From contig OU452223.1 in NCBI GenBank assembly GCA_911728455.2, forward strand, positions 9,136,174 through 9,200,173: a stretch of 64,000 bases of DNA, written 5' to 3'. Of this stretch, positions 22,601 to 33,500 are shown in pieces; the first letter of the stretch is position 1, and each line of letters begins with the position of its first letter. A program made the translations under genes and the position numbers. The stretch is from Marthasterias glacialis (Eukaryota; Echinodermata; Asteroidea; Forcipulatida; Asteriidae). Under the pieces are notes generated by a model, which did no database searches, was not told the origin of the DNA, and was given only the letters and a program-made list of their open reading frames with translations.

Positions 22601-23918
22601 TTCCAAAAAACGAAACATACCTCCATCCACTGGGGAAGAGTTACAGCACTCATGGCAAAGAAAAAGAGGCTAGCTAGGACACAAACATCAGATTGATTGT
22701 TCCATTCAACTTGGCTTCACCTCGTTATAAAATGGAACATTCCATCTTTTCAACACATGATTTTATTTATTTTTTCTTCTCTCCATTGCACTCATAAACA
22801 TTAAGTTTACATACGATCCATTTCTTTTTCTTGCAGAAGTCAGCTGGAAGCGAATTTTGCTTCGATCCGTCATTTCGATAGCAATGCTGCTTGTGGCATT
22901 GTCTTTGCCAAACTTTAGCATTTTTCTGTCCGTCGTCGGGGGCGCCCTTGTATCAGTGCTCAATGGTGTCATCCCAACTATTCTTTACTTGAAACTGTCA
23001 CGCATGGAACCACCATCTGGACAAGAATCTGAGTAAGTAATACAGAAAACAAAAGTGAAAGGTCTTGTTTGTACCCTTGTTGTTGTAAATGCCAAAATAA
23101 AAGGAATTAAGGTAAGGTACACAATTAGGAATGCAGGCAAGAGTACTGCATGTCAGAGGTCAAACTTGTTTCCCTTTGATCAACACAGTTACAACATTGG
23201 TATACAAACAATAATGTTGGTAAACTTAAGTTTCTGATATGGCACTCTCCGATGGGGAGACTTGACACAATCATCGGCAGTGCTTGTTAAGACTGCTAAT
23301 ATCTCCCCTGGCAGTGGCGTAATCAGCTGGGGCAATAACATCATTTGACGGCTATTTAATGTATCGAACCATCCATTTGTGCATTTTTTCGATCTCATGA
23401 TGGGCAAGAGGGGTAAAACAGGGGGCCAATGGTTCTGATCGGGGGGGGGGGGGCTCCTGCCCACCCCCTGGTTACGCCATTGAATACTGTGTGTTTTCTG
23501 TATGACATTAGGTACAATGTCCGCACTGCCCTGCAGGGGATATTCTCTTGAAACAACAAACTTGATCTCACACCCCAAAAGTTGCTTTCCTTCGTTAATA
23601 AAAAACATTGTCTAAAACATTCTGGTCTTCAAAATACAGCTATGCAGTTCAGACAGAGCTTGTTTATATGATTCAATAATCATCAGTTAATTTCATCTTG
23701 AGTAACCAAGTGTTAAACTAACAAACGACCATAATATAACTTTTTTCTTCTTCTCCTTTATCTTCAGAGGTCCATTGCGATGGTATCAGGCACTGGCTAT
23801 CAGTTGCGTCATCATCGCATTCGTCGTAGGCGGTGTACTATCTACTGTAGCCGGCATCTATAACGCTATGGATAAAATAGCCAACTCCACACTACCGTGT
23901 TTTGTAAGCCCCGAATAA
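16528..23918 (+). CDS. AAAP-superfamily amino-acid transporter, nine exons
   Basis: Exons at 16528-16614, 17796-17892, 18349-18523, 19105-19293, 20360-20602, 20683-20698, 22137-22308, 22837-23032 and 23768-23918 encode about 430 residues with roughly ten hydrophobic spans. The order matches the amino acid/auxin permease superfamily (SLC32/36/38 relatives): MIIGKIVGAGLILIPTSIS (TM1), SSSISGAILARSW and RHPYPSIGYETFG, then FGGQFVIPTIQHDMKNP, YVVYGNL and LPNFSIFLSVVGG. Such proteins move small neutral amino acids across plasma or vesicle membranes; substrate and coupling ion cannot be read from sequence. The C-terminus lies in the last exon, and the stop overlaps AATAAA. Two junctions are anomalous: exon 4 to 5 has mismatched phases, and the TM7 region appears split by inserted repeats between 20699 and 22136. 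It could be functional with unusual splicing, or decaying. Confidence 0.75.
16926..17165. mobile_element. Foldback MITE in transporter intron 1
   Basis: GAAGGCGCAAGATAGGGAACT at the left is inverted as AGTTCCTCATCTTGCGCCTTC at the right. Matching extends inward through a GTGAAAT...CATTTCAGCAAGTG segment. Confidence 0.65.
17796..17892 (+). CDS. Transporter exon 2 (TM1)
   Basis: The exon encodes YRKLKMPVVVLMIIGKIVG and AGLILIPTSISATG, the first membrane helix with the G-x-x-V-G-A-G signature. Acceptor AG at 17794-17795; donor GTGAGT; exits in phase 1. Confidence 0.72.
17945..18195. repeat. CAACGTTGG-rich repeat in intron 2
   Basis: Motifs such as ACCAACGTT, AACGTTGCACCAACGTTG and CCACGTTGGCCCGA recur in both orientations over 250 bp. 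This resembles a decayed foldback transposon. Confidence 0.5.
18349..18523 (+). CDS. Transporter exon 3 (TM2 and loop)
   Basis: The exon encodes GWIGIGVLVICFVSSSISG, AILARSWLVLMRWF and RHPYPSIGYETFGVVG. Acceptor TAATTTCAG; donor GTGAGT; phases 1 in and 2 out. Confidence 0.78.
18975..19055 (+). mobile_element. tRNA-derived SINE head (ACCGCCAACATT type), copy 1
   Basis: It contains a box-A-like TAGCTCAGTTGG and a box-B-like GGTTCAAATCC, 30-40 bp apart. The ends do not pair as a tRNA acceptor stem, and CGCCAACATT upstream is shared with 30250, so it is a repeat rather than a tRNA gene. Confidence 0.65.
19105..19293 (+). CDS. Transporter exon 4 (TM3 and TM4)
   Basis: The exon encodes RVVSIAIDCYSFLFATALYL, QLPLCLLIAVFIM, SAPLLWVGTPKNM. 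Acceptor CTTCTCTAG; consensus donor GTAAGT; enters and exits in phase 2. The exit does not match the phase-1 entry of the next recognised exon. Confidence 0.75.
19791..20115 (-). mobile_element. AGCCCCAGCTC-type MITE, inverted copy
   Basis: It begins AGCCCCAGCTTGACATTGG and runs in reverse relative to the other five copies (AATGCATTTTTACCGTTTTC, ACAGGTTGGTTTTAT). The right terminus is degraded. It sits in transporter intron 4. Confidence 0.75.
20360..20602 (+). CDS. Transporter exon 5 (TM5 and TM6)
   Basis: The exon encodes LPGMASGASSVLIYL, GSFMAIDAHPAVG, GLIMTSFGGQFVIP, TIQHDMKNPEDMP and VVLAYT. The IP-T-I-Q-H-D-M-K-N-P stretch is the strongest family signature here. Acceptor CCATACACAG; donor GTAAGT; phase 1 to 1. 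Confidence 0.76.
20683..20698 (+). CDS. Candidate 16-nt micro-exon (start of TM7)
   Basis: After TTTTTTCATGATGTAG the phase-1 frame reads G-YTIL and then CT before GTAAAC. It restores phase between exon 5 (1) and exon 7 (2) and supplies the hydrophobic residues expected after VVLAYT. I infer it is the upstream remnant of an exon whose remainder begins at 22137. Confidence 0.4.
20795..21100 (-). mobile_element. TTAAAGGAACAC-type MITE, diverged inverted copy
   Basis: Its segments (GAGTAGTGATT, GGGACCACACTC, GGTCCGCCATTTT, AACAAACGCTTT) occur in reverse order at 62694-63082, which is bounded by TTAA. The short GGTCCGCCATTTTGGTTCTAC hairpin is central to both. Confidence 0.65.
21240..21769. repeat. 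Direct repeat of a GTGACCTTTGACCC block, plus GAATT microsatellite
   Basis: GTGACCTTTGACCC, AGCTTTGGTCAGTTGTC and CAAGTTTGGTTACA occur together near 21293-21352 and again near 21575-21630, a period of about 290 bp. From about 21695 to 21765 the sequence is an impure (GAATT)n microsatellite. Confidence 0.65.
21770..22136 (+). mobile_element. CR1/L2-like LINE, 3' end with ORF2 C-terminus
   Basis: The frame to 22024 ends with the non-LTR retrotransposon ORF2 tail: LRSSENNLL, FQIAAPKLWNSLP, LDTFKNRLKSYLHRQAFG, stop. The 3'UTR includes GGCGCTCTATAAATTTTC and ends in TTATTATTATTG. The 5' truncation is typical. The tail directly abuts transporter exon 7, so its T-rich end acts as that exon's acceptor tract. 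Confidence 0.82.
22137..22308 (+). CDS. Transporter exon 7 (TM7 end and TM8)
   Basis: The exon encodes YVVYGNLYTVLGVTNIIG, TEGLKATTIFLISFHII, NPMFQHLGNLFNVPY. The acceptor (TTATTATTATTGTTAG) lies in the LINE tail. It enters in phase 2 and leaves in phase 1 at GTAGGA. Confidence 0.72.
22469..22716. repeat. 127-bp tandem duplication in intron 7
   Basis: GTTGATTCCAAAA...ACATACCTCCATCCACTG through CAGATTGATTGTTCCATTC occurs at 22469-22595 and again from 22596, with few differences. Confidence 0.85.
22837..23032 (+). CDS. Transporter exon 8 (TM9)
   Basis: The exon encodes EVSWKRILLRSVIS, LPNFSIFLSVVGGALVS, LNGVIPTILYLKLSRM and PPSGQESE. Acceptor CTTTTTCTTGCAG; donor GTAAGT; phases 1 in and 2 out. 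Confidence 0.78.
23312..23482. mobile_element. CAGTGGCGTA-type MITE, copy 3
   Basis: CAGTGGCGTAATCAGC at the left is inverted as CTGGTTACGCCATTG at the right. The GGGGGG interior and TATCGAACCATCCATTTGTG are shared with copy 1. Confidence 0.75.
23768..23918 (+). CDS. Transporter exon 9 (last TM, stop)
   Basis: The exon encodes EGPLRWYQALAISCVI, IAFVVGGVLSTVAGIYN and a short tail ending CFVSPE. TAA at 23916-23918 lies inside AATAAA (23915-23920), with another AATAAA about 30 bp on. Confidence 0.75.
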
Positions 23919-26549
23919 AAAGAACCACATGCGAAGCTACTTGCAAATAAATCCATGCTTTGAGTTTTAAAAGTGACCACCGTTCGAGGAACCTGATTGT
24001 GCCGTCGTTCTGTGGCCGGGTCAGTGTCAGATTTAGACACAACTACAGTCTTATTTCTGTGTCAGTATATGGGTCACTACATATGGTAGGATGGCAACGA
24101 ATACTACTAAAGTGCTAATGCACCCGTCGTGTTGGAGGGGGGGGGGGGAGAAGGAACGGCTCTCCACTGAAAAAGGATGAGCATTCCACCAACAATGTAA
24201 AATCCACGCGATTACGTTTTACAAAATTACATCAGATGCACCTCCTGCATGCAACGTTCCGAAAAGTACATCAGCAGAGCGTGCATAATGTAACAATACC
24301 ACAACGCACTGCACAACAAGATACAATACTCAATTGTATACATCCATGAAAGGAGAAGTCCCTCCTCAAATACAACTCTATCCAACAAAATGACTAACTG
24401 GGGGCTTTATACTCACTGGGGGCTTTATGCTCACTGGGGGTTATATCAATCAATGCTTCATTTCCACTCAATCTCCACTGACTCAATCAATTACATAGTA
24501 CATTTAGATATACAGGGAGAAATTAAGTGTACAAAACATGCTCCCTACAAAATAGAGAGAACTTACAGACATTTTTTTATGTGCTCTCTCTGTCCTTGTC
24601 GAAACCCAAACGGAAACGAAAAGGGTTCAACGGTCGCGGACACAAAAGTTTTAAAGAAAAAGTGTACATACAAAAAAAAAAGTTGGATCAGGTCCAAAAA
24701 CACTGAAGGCGCACTTAGTATCCCGACATGTTCCCTACTTTATGACTATACCGGTACGCGGCCCGAGTTGGCCCAAACAAAAATACGGCCTAAAATGGTT
24801 TTATGCAAATAATATTTAAGTGATGTGAGTTGATTTACACCTTATGCATCTCAATATAATCTCACGAACTGATACACAATCACCATACCGGTGCTATATA
24901 ATGACTAAACAATCCTTCACACATAAAGTAAATACTTAATTATAAATAATTATAACCGCTGAAGGTGCACCAAGACCAAACTTTAAACCAGGTTTTCTAA
25001 ACAGAATCTGACATCCATACATGGATAAAGCATTGGCTGTGACAGACCTGTTAAACAATTCAGCTCTAAAAATCATGCAATAGATCACATCCCTTCATAA
25101 AATATGTCTGCAAAATGTCACAACAGCACACAGTAGGCGTTCACAACACTGGAGACAAACTGTTCCACCCAACCCGATCCAACACACCAGTTGTTCAATG
25201 TTACATTGAGGTCAACCAGGATTCATATCAAACACAGTGGGAATCTCTGTCTCCATCGACATTTCTTTTGCAACGTCACAGCCCAAGTTTTTGGCGCCAT
25301 CAATGCAAACAACAGATAATCACGACATTCGTAAACATGTTACACAAAAAGTTAGAGAGTTAGTGTTGACTTTGTTGGAAACAAACCAACCGAGGAATGA
25401 AATGTATATTCTTTAAAATTGAAAGTTTGCAAAAAATGTTGAATTTAGTCACAATGTCTGTCAAGATTGAACATTTGGCCGTCTTTGCCAACCATGCAGC
25501 ACGGTTTGTTTAACAACAAAAGAAAGGCATACTGATGATAGAGCAACCATCACCATACAATGTACTCAGCAATATGAACACAAAAATATGACGGGTTGAA
25601 ATACAATATGAGAACTAAAACATTGACATACACAACACATACAGCCAATAAAAATAAAAATACAAGTCCAATCATACAGCCAATCATACATACAGCCAAT
25701 AAAAATACAAGTCCAATCATACAGCCAATAAGAACTACATGTCCAATTATGCCTGGCAACAATGTAGACAAATGTACAATTGCGATTCAAAAATTTCAAA
25801 CTGACTTACAAAGACTCAAATTTTACCCCTAAAAAATGCCAATTAGAAAATTTAATGCACACGAAGTCATACTGTACACACAATTAACACGTAAAATATA
25901 ATCGGGAAAAAAATGCAATTAGCTAAAACCTAAAGTAAAATTGACTTCCCGCAGTCAAGGACGACTTTAGTTTAGTAACAGGGACGCTTCACTCCAACAA
26001 TGACATGCAGGAAACACATTGTAATATGTATTAGGTCTAATGGTGCGCCTATAAAGAATGCCAAAAAAATAACCCTTTAAAATCTTGATCGGCTTAGTAC
26101 GCTGATCTCCTTCATGGAGCAGGCATAAAAATATACTCAATGAAATGAAATCCTTCAAAAACATTTCCCCCGTGAATGATTATGTCGGATTACAAACGAA
26201 TTCATTGGTAAACGGCCTTCCTTCGGAGAGCAAATGAATGGCAAGGAGGTTTTGAATTCAACTAATTTAGATACGTGACTTTAGGATTTGCGTGGTGAAA
26301 GGATGACAAGATGTAGTTGTGGTTTGTTAAATGACACAGCTCTACAATTCAGAGATGATGAATACTCATTGCCAGGACAACTGAACCAATTTGATCAGTG
26401 TCGTAATCGGATGGGGTGTGGCAGGGCGGGGGGGGGGGGGGGCAGGCTGGTTGACATTGAGCTCCCTCTCGCTCCAGAATCTTTCCTAAAACACAACCCC
26501 TCCCCAAGAAAAAAAAGATCAACAAAAACGTATCCTCATATCCAGTTAA
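23919..26549. other. Transporter 3' flank / intergenic
   Basis: No gene is recognised. At 24400-24450 an ACTGGGGGCTTTAT-like unit of about 21 bp occurs three times. At 25640-25745 blocks of CATACAGCCAATAAAAATAC and CAAGTCCAAT repeat. A G12 run lies near 26430. Confidence 0.4.
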
Positions 26550-26892
26550 AGCCCCATCTCAACATTGGTAAACTGACTGTAAATGATTCCATTCTTTGCA
26601 CAAATCAAGATATTTGTATAAAAAAAACTCTGAAAATGTCAGCTCCCTTCATTTTTTCGTTTGCGAGAAAAGGGTAAAATGCATTTTTGTACGCATTCCT
26701 ATAGGCAGAGTTTTCATCTCAGTGAGACGAAAACTTATTTTGGATCTTATTTCATTTATTTACAAACGATAACACTTCAGGCAGAAATGCTTCAAGGAAA
26801 GTTTTCTACCATCATTATCTTTAAACCATGTAAGGTATATGTAAATCTGTGAACATTTATGTATTTCTTCTTACCAATATTGAGCTTGGGCT
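26550..26892 (+). mobile_element. AGCCCCAGCTC-type MITE, copy 3
   Basis: It begins GCCCCATCTCAACATTGGTAA and ends CCAATATTGAGCTTGGGC, with the full conserved interior including CCTATAGGCAGAG. Confidence 0.85.
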
Positions 26893-27360
26893 TTGAAAGA
26901 AAATGTAGTTTTATCCAATTTGTTTGTTTTTCGCAATTTAACAATTTTTCGTGCATAATCTATAAACTCTGAAAGTTTTTTGAAAATTCATAAATGTAGG
27001 GTTCAGTGCATTAAATAATATAATTAACAGTATCGTTTTACAGTTATGTCTTTCTCTTTTTTTATTAAATGGCTTCTCAAGGTATAAACCCCTCCAAAAT
27101 TATATATTTGACCACGCCTCCCCCACACCCCCGCAAATGATAATGTATTGTGTTGCCACTATTATAAATCAGGGTGTTGGGTACCATTTCTGTACGTTAA
27201 ATAAGGAACCATGCCAAGATTCACGTGGTCATTGTTGATGGCCATTGTCAGTTGCTTTTGCGGAAACAAAAACATAAACACGATGAAGACTCAAGTCGAG
27301 CGGGGGCCACTGATTTAATGTTTAGTTGCCTTGTTTGTAAGATCATTATTTTGTCAGATA
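26893..27360. other. Intergenic, nothing recognised
   Basis: AT-rich DNA without supported exons or repeat ends. Confidence 0.35.
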
Positions 27361-27602
27361 CACCCTAAAAACAGATTGGTTAAAACAACCAATGTATTGG
27401 TAGATATTGTGTCCAACCAAGCTTACTGGTCAATTTAACCAATATAATGGGTAATTTAACAACAAATCTTTGTAAACTTATCAACATTTTGGTTAAATCA
27501 TGTTTAATCCAACCAATATCCTGGTTAGATTAACCAATAAGCTTGGTTGGACACATATCTACCAACATCTTGGTTGTTTTTAACCAATCCGTTTTTAGGG
27601 TG
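27361..27602. mobile_element. 242-bp foldback MITE with TA target duplication
   Basis: CACCCTAAAAACAGATTGG at the left is inverted as CCAATCCGTTTTTAGGGTG at the right. Pairing continues inward over more than 80 bp (TTGGTAGATAT, GTCCAACCAAGCTTA). Both flanks show TA, which is consistent with a TA-targeting transposase family. Confidence 0.85.
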
Positions 27603-28701
27603 TAACATTAAAGTGCCTTGTATTTGGTAATGCGGGCTGGTCGATGGGATTATATTCTGAACAGGATGATCAAGTAGGGCATAATATTATATAGAATCTT
27701 AGCAATAAACATTGAAAATGTTTGTTTTCTGTTCAGCTTGTAAATTTGTGTCCGAGTGTACGTTCTTTTCAACTCCCAGAGACACTGACCAGAATGATTA
27801 AAGAAATCAATTAATAATTTTTTTTAAATGAAATAAAACAAACAGTACAAATGACGAGATGGGGGTTGAAATCTCCCCTACCGGACCAAAACAGAAGATT
27901 TCTCGTCAAGACGACCCAAACCGTAAAAACTACAACGTATTCGGGCAGGTGTATGGCAAGATTCTCGAGCCCCCAACTAAGAAATGCTCAGGTTGAATTC
28001 CTTTGCAAAACAAACCTGATTACGACGCAAACGTGACCTCATCGCAACGAAAATATGACGTCATTACTTCGTAAAAATTCTTTATTCCAATCACAACACT
28101 GGTCCGACTATTACGCATGTGTAAAATTATGCTAATTCGTAAATTTTGTCAAGTCCGCGCTGAGATTGAATAGTCTACTGTAGGCCATGGAAATTATAAA
28201 TAAAATATCAACAACAAAAACGTTTAACATCATCGTAGAGAATTACCGTTAAGATTTGCGAATGCATGAACTTTTGAGTGAACATCTTTTGGTTTGTGAA
28301 ATGACTTGTTTCGGCATTAGTTGTCTTTCATCATGCAAGGTAAAGTTTTGTACACGTCTCATTAGCTTCGTCTTCTCGGTGTATCAAGCCGAGTGTTTGA
28401 AAGTATTTGTAATTCCTGAGCGGTAAACATTCTCCTGGTCAAGGTGACTATTAACACCACCAACACATCTCAGCTGAGAATGCTGTAGAGATTGTTTTGA
28501 AGTTCATTATAGAAGGATCGTACCCTTGCAATCTGCGAATAATAGAGATTGATTTGAAATTCACCGGAAGGATTGACTCCTTGTCACCGACCGTGAAGTC
28601 GCGCCAATCGCCGTGCCTCTCGGCGACAGGTACCATGATGCCGTTGCACGGTGGGGTTGTTTGTTATTGAGTAGCGGAAGAATGAAGAGCATAATCGAGC
28701 G

Positions 28702-28709
28702 TATAAATA
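28702..28709 (+). promoter_or_regulatory. TATA box candidate
   Basis: TATAAATA in the context GAGCGTATAAATAGAAAG, 42 bp upstream of an ATG that opens a short exon with a good splice donor. Spacing predicts a start near 28730. Confidence 0.45.
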
Positions 28710-28743
28710 GAAAGTTCTTTCTACCTCACAAGCAGTTTTCCTG

Positions 28744-28780
28744 ATGTCGTCAGGCGCGGAAACAACAACTGCTGCAAAAG
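28744..28780 (+). CDS. Candidate first coding exon, product unknown
   Basis: ATG 28744 opens MSSGAETTTAAK and leaves in phase 1 at GTAGGT. The upstream TATA box supports a real promoter and first exon. No matching downstream exon was identified before the receptor gene at 34198, so the product is unknown. If real, the 5'UTR would be only about 14 nt. Confidence 0.35.
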
Positions 28781-29422
28781 GTAGGTTACCATATTTCTGA
28801 AATACAATTTTGTTTTTATCTGCATACGGTCCAAAGAAAGTTTGTTTTACTTTTATGGGTGAGGTAAAACGAAGAAAGAGAAGAAGAAGATCGGAAAACA
28901 TATTTTGGAGTGACGTTTATGATAGGAACAGATACTGTAGTCATAACGATCTGCATAATATAAGAGTAAACTTAAAACATTCTAGGATTAGTTGAGAGAC
29001 AAAACATCATCTTAGAGTTGTTATCAGTATACTATACTGTTTTCATCATTTTTCCCGTACGTAATAAACTTGTTTAAGACTAATTACTTATAGTAACTTC
29101 CGAGTCAGAATTTACCCGGGTACAAGTCAAAATGCACCAGATTCCATTGCTGGGCTTGCACGACCTGTCCTCACGTCAAACAGATCTGGAATCGTGACAA
29201 GATAATTTGCCAAAACACTGCAAAAACTGGGGTGTTACATTGATTCCCTTGGTATCTAAAAACTGGGGTGTTAAATTGATTCTCTTGGTATCTATAATGT
29301 GACAACACCGACATGATGTTTATTTTACCAACAAATAGCAAATGGATGTCACATTTCTGTATTTTTTATCATGCGTAAACTTAAAAATATCTTATCTTGT
29401 CCCCCACTACATTGCTGGTTAA
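28781..29422. other. No feature recognised
   Basis: AT-rich DNA. I find no exon continuing the phase-1 frame from 28780. Confidence 0.3.
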
Positions 29423-29730
29423 AGCCCCAGCTCAACATTGGTAAAGTGTCTGTAAATGCTTTTCACAAATCAATGTATATGTAGTAAAAGCAAACTGTGA
29501 AAATGTCAGCTCATTTCAATCGTTGTTTCATTTGCGAAAAAGCGGTACAAATGCATTCAGCATTTTTGTGCGCATTCTTCGGCAGAGATTTGGTCTCACG
29601 TGAGACGAACATTATTTCATTTATTGTTAAAAAAAGATAACACTTCAGGCAAGAAATGTTTCAAGGAAAGTTTTCTACCATAATAAATTTGTGGACATAA
29701 TTTTCTTTCTTACCAATGTTGAGCTGGGCT
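29423..29730 (+). mobile_element. AGCCCCAGCTC-type MITE, copy 4
   Basis: It begins AGCCCCAGCTCAACATTGG and ends CCAATGTTGAGCTGGGCT, with some internal loss near 29650-29690. It directly adjoins copy 5. Confidence 0.85.
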
Positions 29731-29734
29731 TTAA

Positions 29735-30091
29735 ATCCCCAGCTCAACATTGGTAAACTGACTGTAAATGCTTCCATTCTTTGCACAAACCAAGATATTT
29801 GTAAAAAAAAAATTAAAAAAATTAAAAAATAACCTGTGAAAATGTCAGCTCGTTTGCGAAAAAAGGGTAAAAATGCATTCAGCATTTTTGTACGCATTCC
29901 TATAGGCAGGGTTTTCGTCTCACTGAGACGAAAACTAATTTTGGATCTTAATTCATTTAAAAAACGATTAAAACATCAGGCAGAAATATTTCAAGGAAAG
30001 TTTTCTACCATCATTATCTTTATACCATGTAAGGTACATGTAAATCTGTGAACATTTATGTTTTTCTTTTTGCCAATGTTAAGCTGGGGCT
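29735..30091 (+). mobile_element. AGCCCCAGCTC-type MITE, copy 5
   Basis: It follows copy 4 after TTAAA in the same orientation and ends CCAATGTTAAGCTGGGGC. Head-to-tail neighbours suggest insertion beside, or into the target duplication of, an existing copy. Confidence 0.85.
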
Positions 30092-30249
30092 TTAAACCAC
30101 CAACTTTGTTACTGCAATATTATATATATAGATTTTCATATTTAAGCAATAAACCAAAACGGAAACTAACTGGGTAAACTTTTGTAATCAATTTTGGGGT
30201 GAACTTAAATACAAATAGAAATTGACTGGAGCGGGATTGACAAAATAGA

Positions 30250-30345
30250 CCGCCAACATTGTAGGGCTGGATAGCTCAGTTGGTAGATCTTCGGTACGTT
30301 TAGCCGGTAGTTGTCTGCTCAATTCCCGTTCCAATTAATTCTTCT
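30250..30345 (+). mobile_element. tRNA-derived SINE head (ACCGCCAACATT type), copy 2
   Basis: GACCGCCAACATTGTAGGGC, then GGATAGCTCAGTTGGTAGA and a degenerate B box (GCTCAATTCCC), parallel to 18975-19055. Confidence 0.6.
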
Positions 30346-30377
30346 CCCAAACATGACACCCCCCCCCCCTAAAATAC

Positions 30378-30556
30378 GAAATCCATTAGCAGATTAGGTC
30401 TAATTCAACTCCCATGCCTATTAAAAAATATATATAATTATATAAAAAAAAACTGGAATGGAATCGTTATGTAAAACCTATTCCATTCTATTTTTTTTTT
30501 TTTTTTTTTTAAATAGGTCAGGGAGTTGAATTAGACCTAGTCTGCTAATGGATTTC
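30378..30556. mobile_element. 179-bp foldback MITE
   Basis: GAAATCCATTAGCAGATTAGG at the left is inverted at the right (CTAGTCTGCTAATGGATTTC), with about 45-bp arms around an A/T-rich centre. Part of an arm recurs at 31139-31178 (TTAGGTCTAG...CTCCCTGACC). Confidence 0.8.
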
Positions 30557-33500
30557 GTCGCAACAAGACAATTTAAGCTCGGCGCATTTTAAAAAATACC
30601 TGCACTGCCTCCAATAAAGAACTTGATCTTGAGAGATACCGGTCTCTCTGAATGTAAAAGAGTGAAAATTTCACTCGCTTGCCGCAGTGGTGTCAGTTTG
30701 GCTCTTTTGAGAATGAAACTCACTCTTCACCACTCTTTTTTGGCTCCTTGCAAGAGTGGTGGCGGACAAAAAGAGTAGTTTTTCACTCTTTTACATTAAG
30801 AGAGATACAAGGGAAGGTACCGAGTCATGTTTTGATATTTATATACGATAGGTTTTGTATATATTGAGATTTGCAATAAATTAAAAAAAAAAAAAATTTG
30901 AGCAATCGAACCACGAACCTTTTGTTCACAGAAAATTCACATTTTCACAAAAGCGAGGATTTTCAATCAGTATTTTGAGTCACCGCCTGCCAAAGTCAAA
31001 AACTTTGGCTCCGGAGACATCAAAGCACGACTGGGGACCTTCCCTCCCGTATCAATCACACCGCTCAAGGTCTTTACTGATGGCAGGAACTAAAGAGAAA
31101 CCGAATTAGAAATCTCATGTGGCGACGAAATTTATTTTTAGGTTAGGTCTAGTTTGACTCCCTGACCCATTTTGTTTTTTAGCACAAAAGGTTTATTGAG
31201 GTGCGTTCTGTTCTGTTTTTTGTTATCTGTTGTACAGAAATTCATTATCGTAGTCGAGATTTGGGGCTGATTCATTATTTTCAGCAAATTCCAGGGTAAC
31301 GGATGACCTTTTTTGTTCATGAAATCATATTTAAAGCACTCAGGGTAGGCCTATCGATTTATGAAAATTTGAACGAAAAAGCAAAACAGCTGTTACGCAA
31401 GGAATCATACACTCAATTGCATGCAGCTTTACTTAAAAATGATAATAATAATAATACTAATAGTCCACCTATAGTAGACAAGCAAATAATAAGATTTGGA
31501 TGGAAGACTGAATCATTTCAATCTAAAAGCTCTTGTTATTTAAAAAATATGTCAAACCATTTACTCGAGAGAAATATTTCCGTTGGGAGCATAGATTTGA
31601 AGACCACCAAAGTAAAAAATGTAAAAATGATTGCCGCAAACGGCTTTCCATTCTTCGAACAATCAATTATTTTAATGATAGAAAGAACATTGATTATTTA
31701 CGAACTGCCAGTTCATAAATCAGCTCCAATCTTACAAAATTTTTTCCCCAAAACACTGTTAAAGTCGATAAAAATAACTTATAAAGACCCCTCGTAACAA
31801 GCATTGTTTTTTTTTTCACTCGCCGCAATCTAAATAAGCAGGACTACGAACGTGTACAAACCATACACCGTGTTTTTTTGATAACAAAAAAATAAATAAA
31901 TAAAAAACTGAATATTATGAAATGTTCACTTTGTGGTTTTCTGGTGTGTGTATTGAAAACTAGCGCACGGGAGTGAAAACAACTCGTTTAAAGCGGCTGT
32001 ACCCCCTCCGTAAATACAAAAAAAAAAAAAAAAAGAGGTGGGAGGGGAGATGGGAGAGAAAGAACATAATCAGATACAATCGGTAAGGTATTCCCCCATC
32101 CCACATGTTTCACCTCATTTCCCCCTCAATGTGCTTTGTTTTTCTCTCCCTTGGATTATTTCATTGTAAATTCGTAGCACTGAAAAATCATTCTTGATTC
32201 TCAGCTCCCCTAAAAGTTATTATGGATCCGCCCAAGAAACAGGACTACGCAATCATTTTACGCACCTAAAGACCATGCAACCTTTGTTTACAAAAAGAGT
32301 GAACTTGTATATTCCAGGGCCTCTCTGGCAGGCAAGATACTACAGTGGTCATGGGAAATTTTACATTTTGTGTCATAATTTCCACATACCCTAATGTTAA
32401 GAGTTATAAAAATATCAGCTAAACTAATTTTGAGATGTGCCCCCTTTCTTCAACTCAAAAGTTGATAAAAACCAGACAGTGCAATCTGCATAAAATTATA
32501 AGATTTAATGTTTTCTTCCACTGGGCTGTAAACATGTGATGTCACAGGTCACATGGTCTATACAATGGTACCGGTATGTTTCAAGTGGTTACACTAGTTG
32601 GGGAAGAACATGCATTGATATTATTAGCAATCATTGTTATGAAAACTTAACAAGAATTTAGCATATTATTTGTGTGTTTTTTCGCAAGACTCTGGAAAGT
32701 ACTGAGTATACAGTGCTTAAGACACATCGGTGTATGGGTAATATACAAATGATATTCTTCATCCTCGATGCAAATGTAATGTCCATTAAAAGAATTTGTC
32801 AGTCAGTTCACTAAAAGGTGCCCATAATAGCTCGTTGGATACTAACTTATTACACTCGGCACTTTTTGAGGAGGAACTCTGTTAATTCCCTTAATAGGCC
32901 ATTGACTTTTGATGTAATCTTCACAGGCTATGATTTGAATGTTTTAAGAAAAGAGGGGAGGGGGACAACAACAAAAAAGAATGGGAGGTAACATATTCTT
33001 CCCAATAGAAATGAAAGAGAAATGAAAGAGATGTATTTTCTCCGAGATTTCTTGGGACGATCGGGATGTACTTTTCCCTAAAACAAAGGATCACTTTTAA
33101 AATACAATATGTTTGAGAACGAAATTTCACTTTGAAACTTGAAAGATGGTACGCCGATACATCGTTATACTGCCCAAATGATCAAAACACCGCTGAGGAC
33201 GACAGCACTGCGTCACCATGAATAATACGATATAATCGATTACTGCAGTGTAATTAAATAAGTTATTTGATTTAACCTTTATTACCAGGTGATGATCAGT
33301 ATACGCGGCCGCATGTTGAATATTATATTATATATTATATATTATATATTAACAGGAATCACGAAGAATTTAAATCCAATATCCATGAGCCAAATTAAAG
33401 TGAACTTCACCCGCGATGAACAAAAGTCCCCAAATTATAATGGAAAGTGCTGCATTATTAACATGATCAATTGACTACGCCAAATCCAGTCACGAATCAC

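Noticed and set aside
24390..24812. 140-codon frame starting MTNWGLYTHWGLY
   Set aside because: The start is a 21-bp triplicated repeat; the rest lacks a domain and lies in the transporter's 3' flank.
29661..30051. Short frames such as 29661-29897 (-) and 29836-30051 (+)
   Set aside because: They lie within AGCCCCAGCTC-type MITE copies, and similar frames occur at the other copies.
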